From: Planctomycetaceae bacterium
Lineage (GTDB): Bacteria; Planctomycetota; Planctomycetia; Pirellulales; Thermoguttaceae
Assembly: GCA_031283515.1 (NCBI GenBank)
Contig: JAITBS010000402.1
Coordinates: forward strand, 1-15,951
DNA length: 15,951 nucleotides
Reading direction: 5' to 3'
This document shows positions 14,623-15,951 of the stretch, piece after piece. Every line of letters starts with the position of its first letter. Positions within the stretch are counted from its first letter, which is position 1. The translations under genes and the position numbers were made by a program. The notes below the pieces were generated by a model, which had not been told where the DNA came from, did not search any database, and saw nothing but the letters and a program-made list of their open reading frames with translations.

Positions 14623-15868
14623 TTATGGTAAGGATACAGGTTCTCCGTCGCAGACATCACTCAATGCCATGAGAATTTTCGTCGAAGTCGTAACTCCTAC
14701 ACCACGTACGGAACCATCTCCCAAAAGAAAATTACAAATACCCGGATGATAACTACCGAAACGCCAATCATACTGTGAACCAGTATCACTTATTCGGGCA
14801 ATCGGCGTAGAATCGTATGTTGTGCGTAGTGAAGCTGATTCCGTAGTATTATAAAGAGTTAACAGAGAACAATCTCGATTTTCCAGACCGGAAGCTGCGA
14901 CTTCACATTTTCCCAATTCATTAGCGGGAATATGTTTTTCTCCGATACAAAGTTGATTGGAAGTTCCATCTGCCCACCATGGCATTGCATCAGTTGGTTC
15001 CCAAGCATTGACGGTATAATTATCACCTTCATTAACTTGGGCGATAAGTTCCACTCTTGCGGCTCGAAAAGGACCGAAAAAATGTGACGTAATATTCTTG
15101 TAGTCAGTTCCCCAATTTTGAGCCCGTTCTGAGGATATGTAACCAAAATACCATTTATGGTGATAGATCCATGGATCGGAAGTTTTGGTATAAGCCAGTA
15201 CAGCGTAATCGCCAATAGGTCCCGGTGGACGATTATTTACAGTACCTGTTTCAATAATTGCTATTCCTGCCCGGCGCGAGGGACATTTATAAATTGGAAC
15301 GGAACCGAATCCTTTCCTTTCTTCCGGCGTTAATCCGGGCCACCAAATGAAAGGGAGAGCTGTTGCATTACAGGCTTGGTTGCAGTTTCCGGTTTTTTGG
15401 TCTTTATTCCTGGTCAGGATTTCGTGGAGAGCTGTTTGTTCCACAAAAGGATAAATTACCCCGAAAAATGTAACTCTACCGGCATCAATTGCTGACGGCG
15501 GTAACCCGTTTCGTGTGTCGTGAAAATTATGAACACCAATACCAATCTGCTTGAAGTGATTGATACATTGTGCACGTCTTGCGGCTTCCCGAGCGGCTTG
15601 AACTGCCGGCAACAGAAGAGCGATTAACACGCCGATAATCGCAATCACCACAAGAAGTTCGACGAGAGTAAAGCCGAACCGTGAAAGAATTTGTAAAGGG
15701 TTTGCAGAAAAGAGTTTAGAACGAGAACACGCTCTGTTTTCCGTTTTTAACCTTCTACTATATCCTGCCCCCCCCCCCCTGCTTTACTTGGCTTACCCGT
15801 TTTAACAGCAGTATTTTTTGCCAAAAAATACCCAAAAACCCAACCAAACAATTTAATACATTTTCCAT
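14623..15868 (-). CDS. DUF1559 pseudopilin-like protein, out of frame at a poly-G run
   Basis: The body has the planctomycete DUF1559 hallmarks: a type IV prepilin start G-FTLVELLVVIAIIGVLIA, then LLPAVQAAREAARRAQCINH, and near the end SYHPGICNFLLGDGSVRGVG. It is presumably a membrane-anchored or secreted pilin-like protein processed by a prepilin peptidase. The frame holding this motif has no ATG, GTG or TTG before it back to a stop (TAA at about 15786-15784). The only good start is ATG 15868, with AAGGAG 7 nt upstream, but it lies in another frame and stops at 15758 after 36 codons (MENVLNCLVG...VKQGGGGRI). The two frames meet at 12 G. With 11 or 14 G they join into a protein of about 414 or 415 aa with cleavage after Gly65. 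Internal GTG starts within the hydrophobic segment would lose the prepilin signal. Coordinates span the rejoined gene. Confidence 0.85.
15768..15779 (-). repeat. Homopolymer of 12 G (C on the plus strand) in the DUF1559 coding region
   Basis: A run of 12 identical bases sits between the start region and the prepilin motif, where each length change shifts the frame. Such runs are classic slippage sites for phase variation. Because homopolymers are also common sites of sequencing error, the count needs checking. Confidence 0.9.
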
Positions 15869-15951
15869 TTTCAGACTCCTTATTTTGTAAGGTTTCTTTG
15901 AAATAACCGTCATTCGTTTACCAGTACAACCTGATAAATAAAACGTAATAC

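Overview
The window looks like a low- to mid-GC planctomycete, probably host- or gut-associated (that lifestyle is inference). Two genes point to this lineage: a DUF1559 pseudopilin-like protein with the typical planctomycete N-terminus, and a large secreted discoidin / beta-propeller / hydrazine-synthase-alpha-like protein with two CXXCH haem motifs. Only part of the window shows clear AAGGAG Shine-Dalgarno sites; several B12 genes have weak sites or ATGA-type overlaps.

Region 1 (1-9600, minus strand) is a cobalamin operon. A TTGACA/TATATT promoter (about 9571-9598) precedes a cobalamin riboswitch (about 9237-9412) and a 300-nt leader. The genes then read cobU, cobS, a short second cobU-like gene, cobC, cbiB, cobD, an AT-rich foreign-looking GHKL-ATPase/nuclease gene, cobT and cbiD, which runs off the left edge. 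The enzymes cover aminopropanol arm synthesis and attachment (CobD, CbiB), cobinamide activation (CobU), lower-ligand activation (CobT), joining (CobS) and dephosphorylation (CobC). CbiD belongs to anaerobic corrin-ring synthesis, so more cbi genes are expected to the left. Most genes overlap or lie within 60 nt of each other. The exception is the GHKL gene, with 117 and 193 nt on its two sides, as expected for an insertion.

Region 2 (9599-11297) holds a plus-strand yggS (PLP homeostasis) with its own TATAAT box. It is followed by a 616-bp non-coding stretch of nested palindromes, an outer 15-bp inverted repeat and other dispersed-repeat fragments.

Region 3 (11298-15951, minus strand) has the 1004-aa secreted cytochrome-like protein with a good promoter (TTGACA-17-TATCAT), flanked by two copies of a hairpin repeat. 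Beyond it lies a DUF1559 gene whose only good start (ATG 15868 with AAGGAG) is separated from the prepilin motif by a run of 12 G that puts the two parts out of frame. Losing one G or gaining two would join them, so this looks like a phase-variable switch, or else a homopolymer sequencing error.

The strongest leads are the GHKL-ATPase/PD-(D/E)XK gene inside the B12 operon (candidate defence gene), the poly-G switch in the DUF1559 gene, and the nested palindromic element at 10832-11121.
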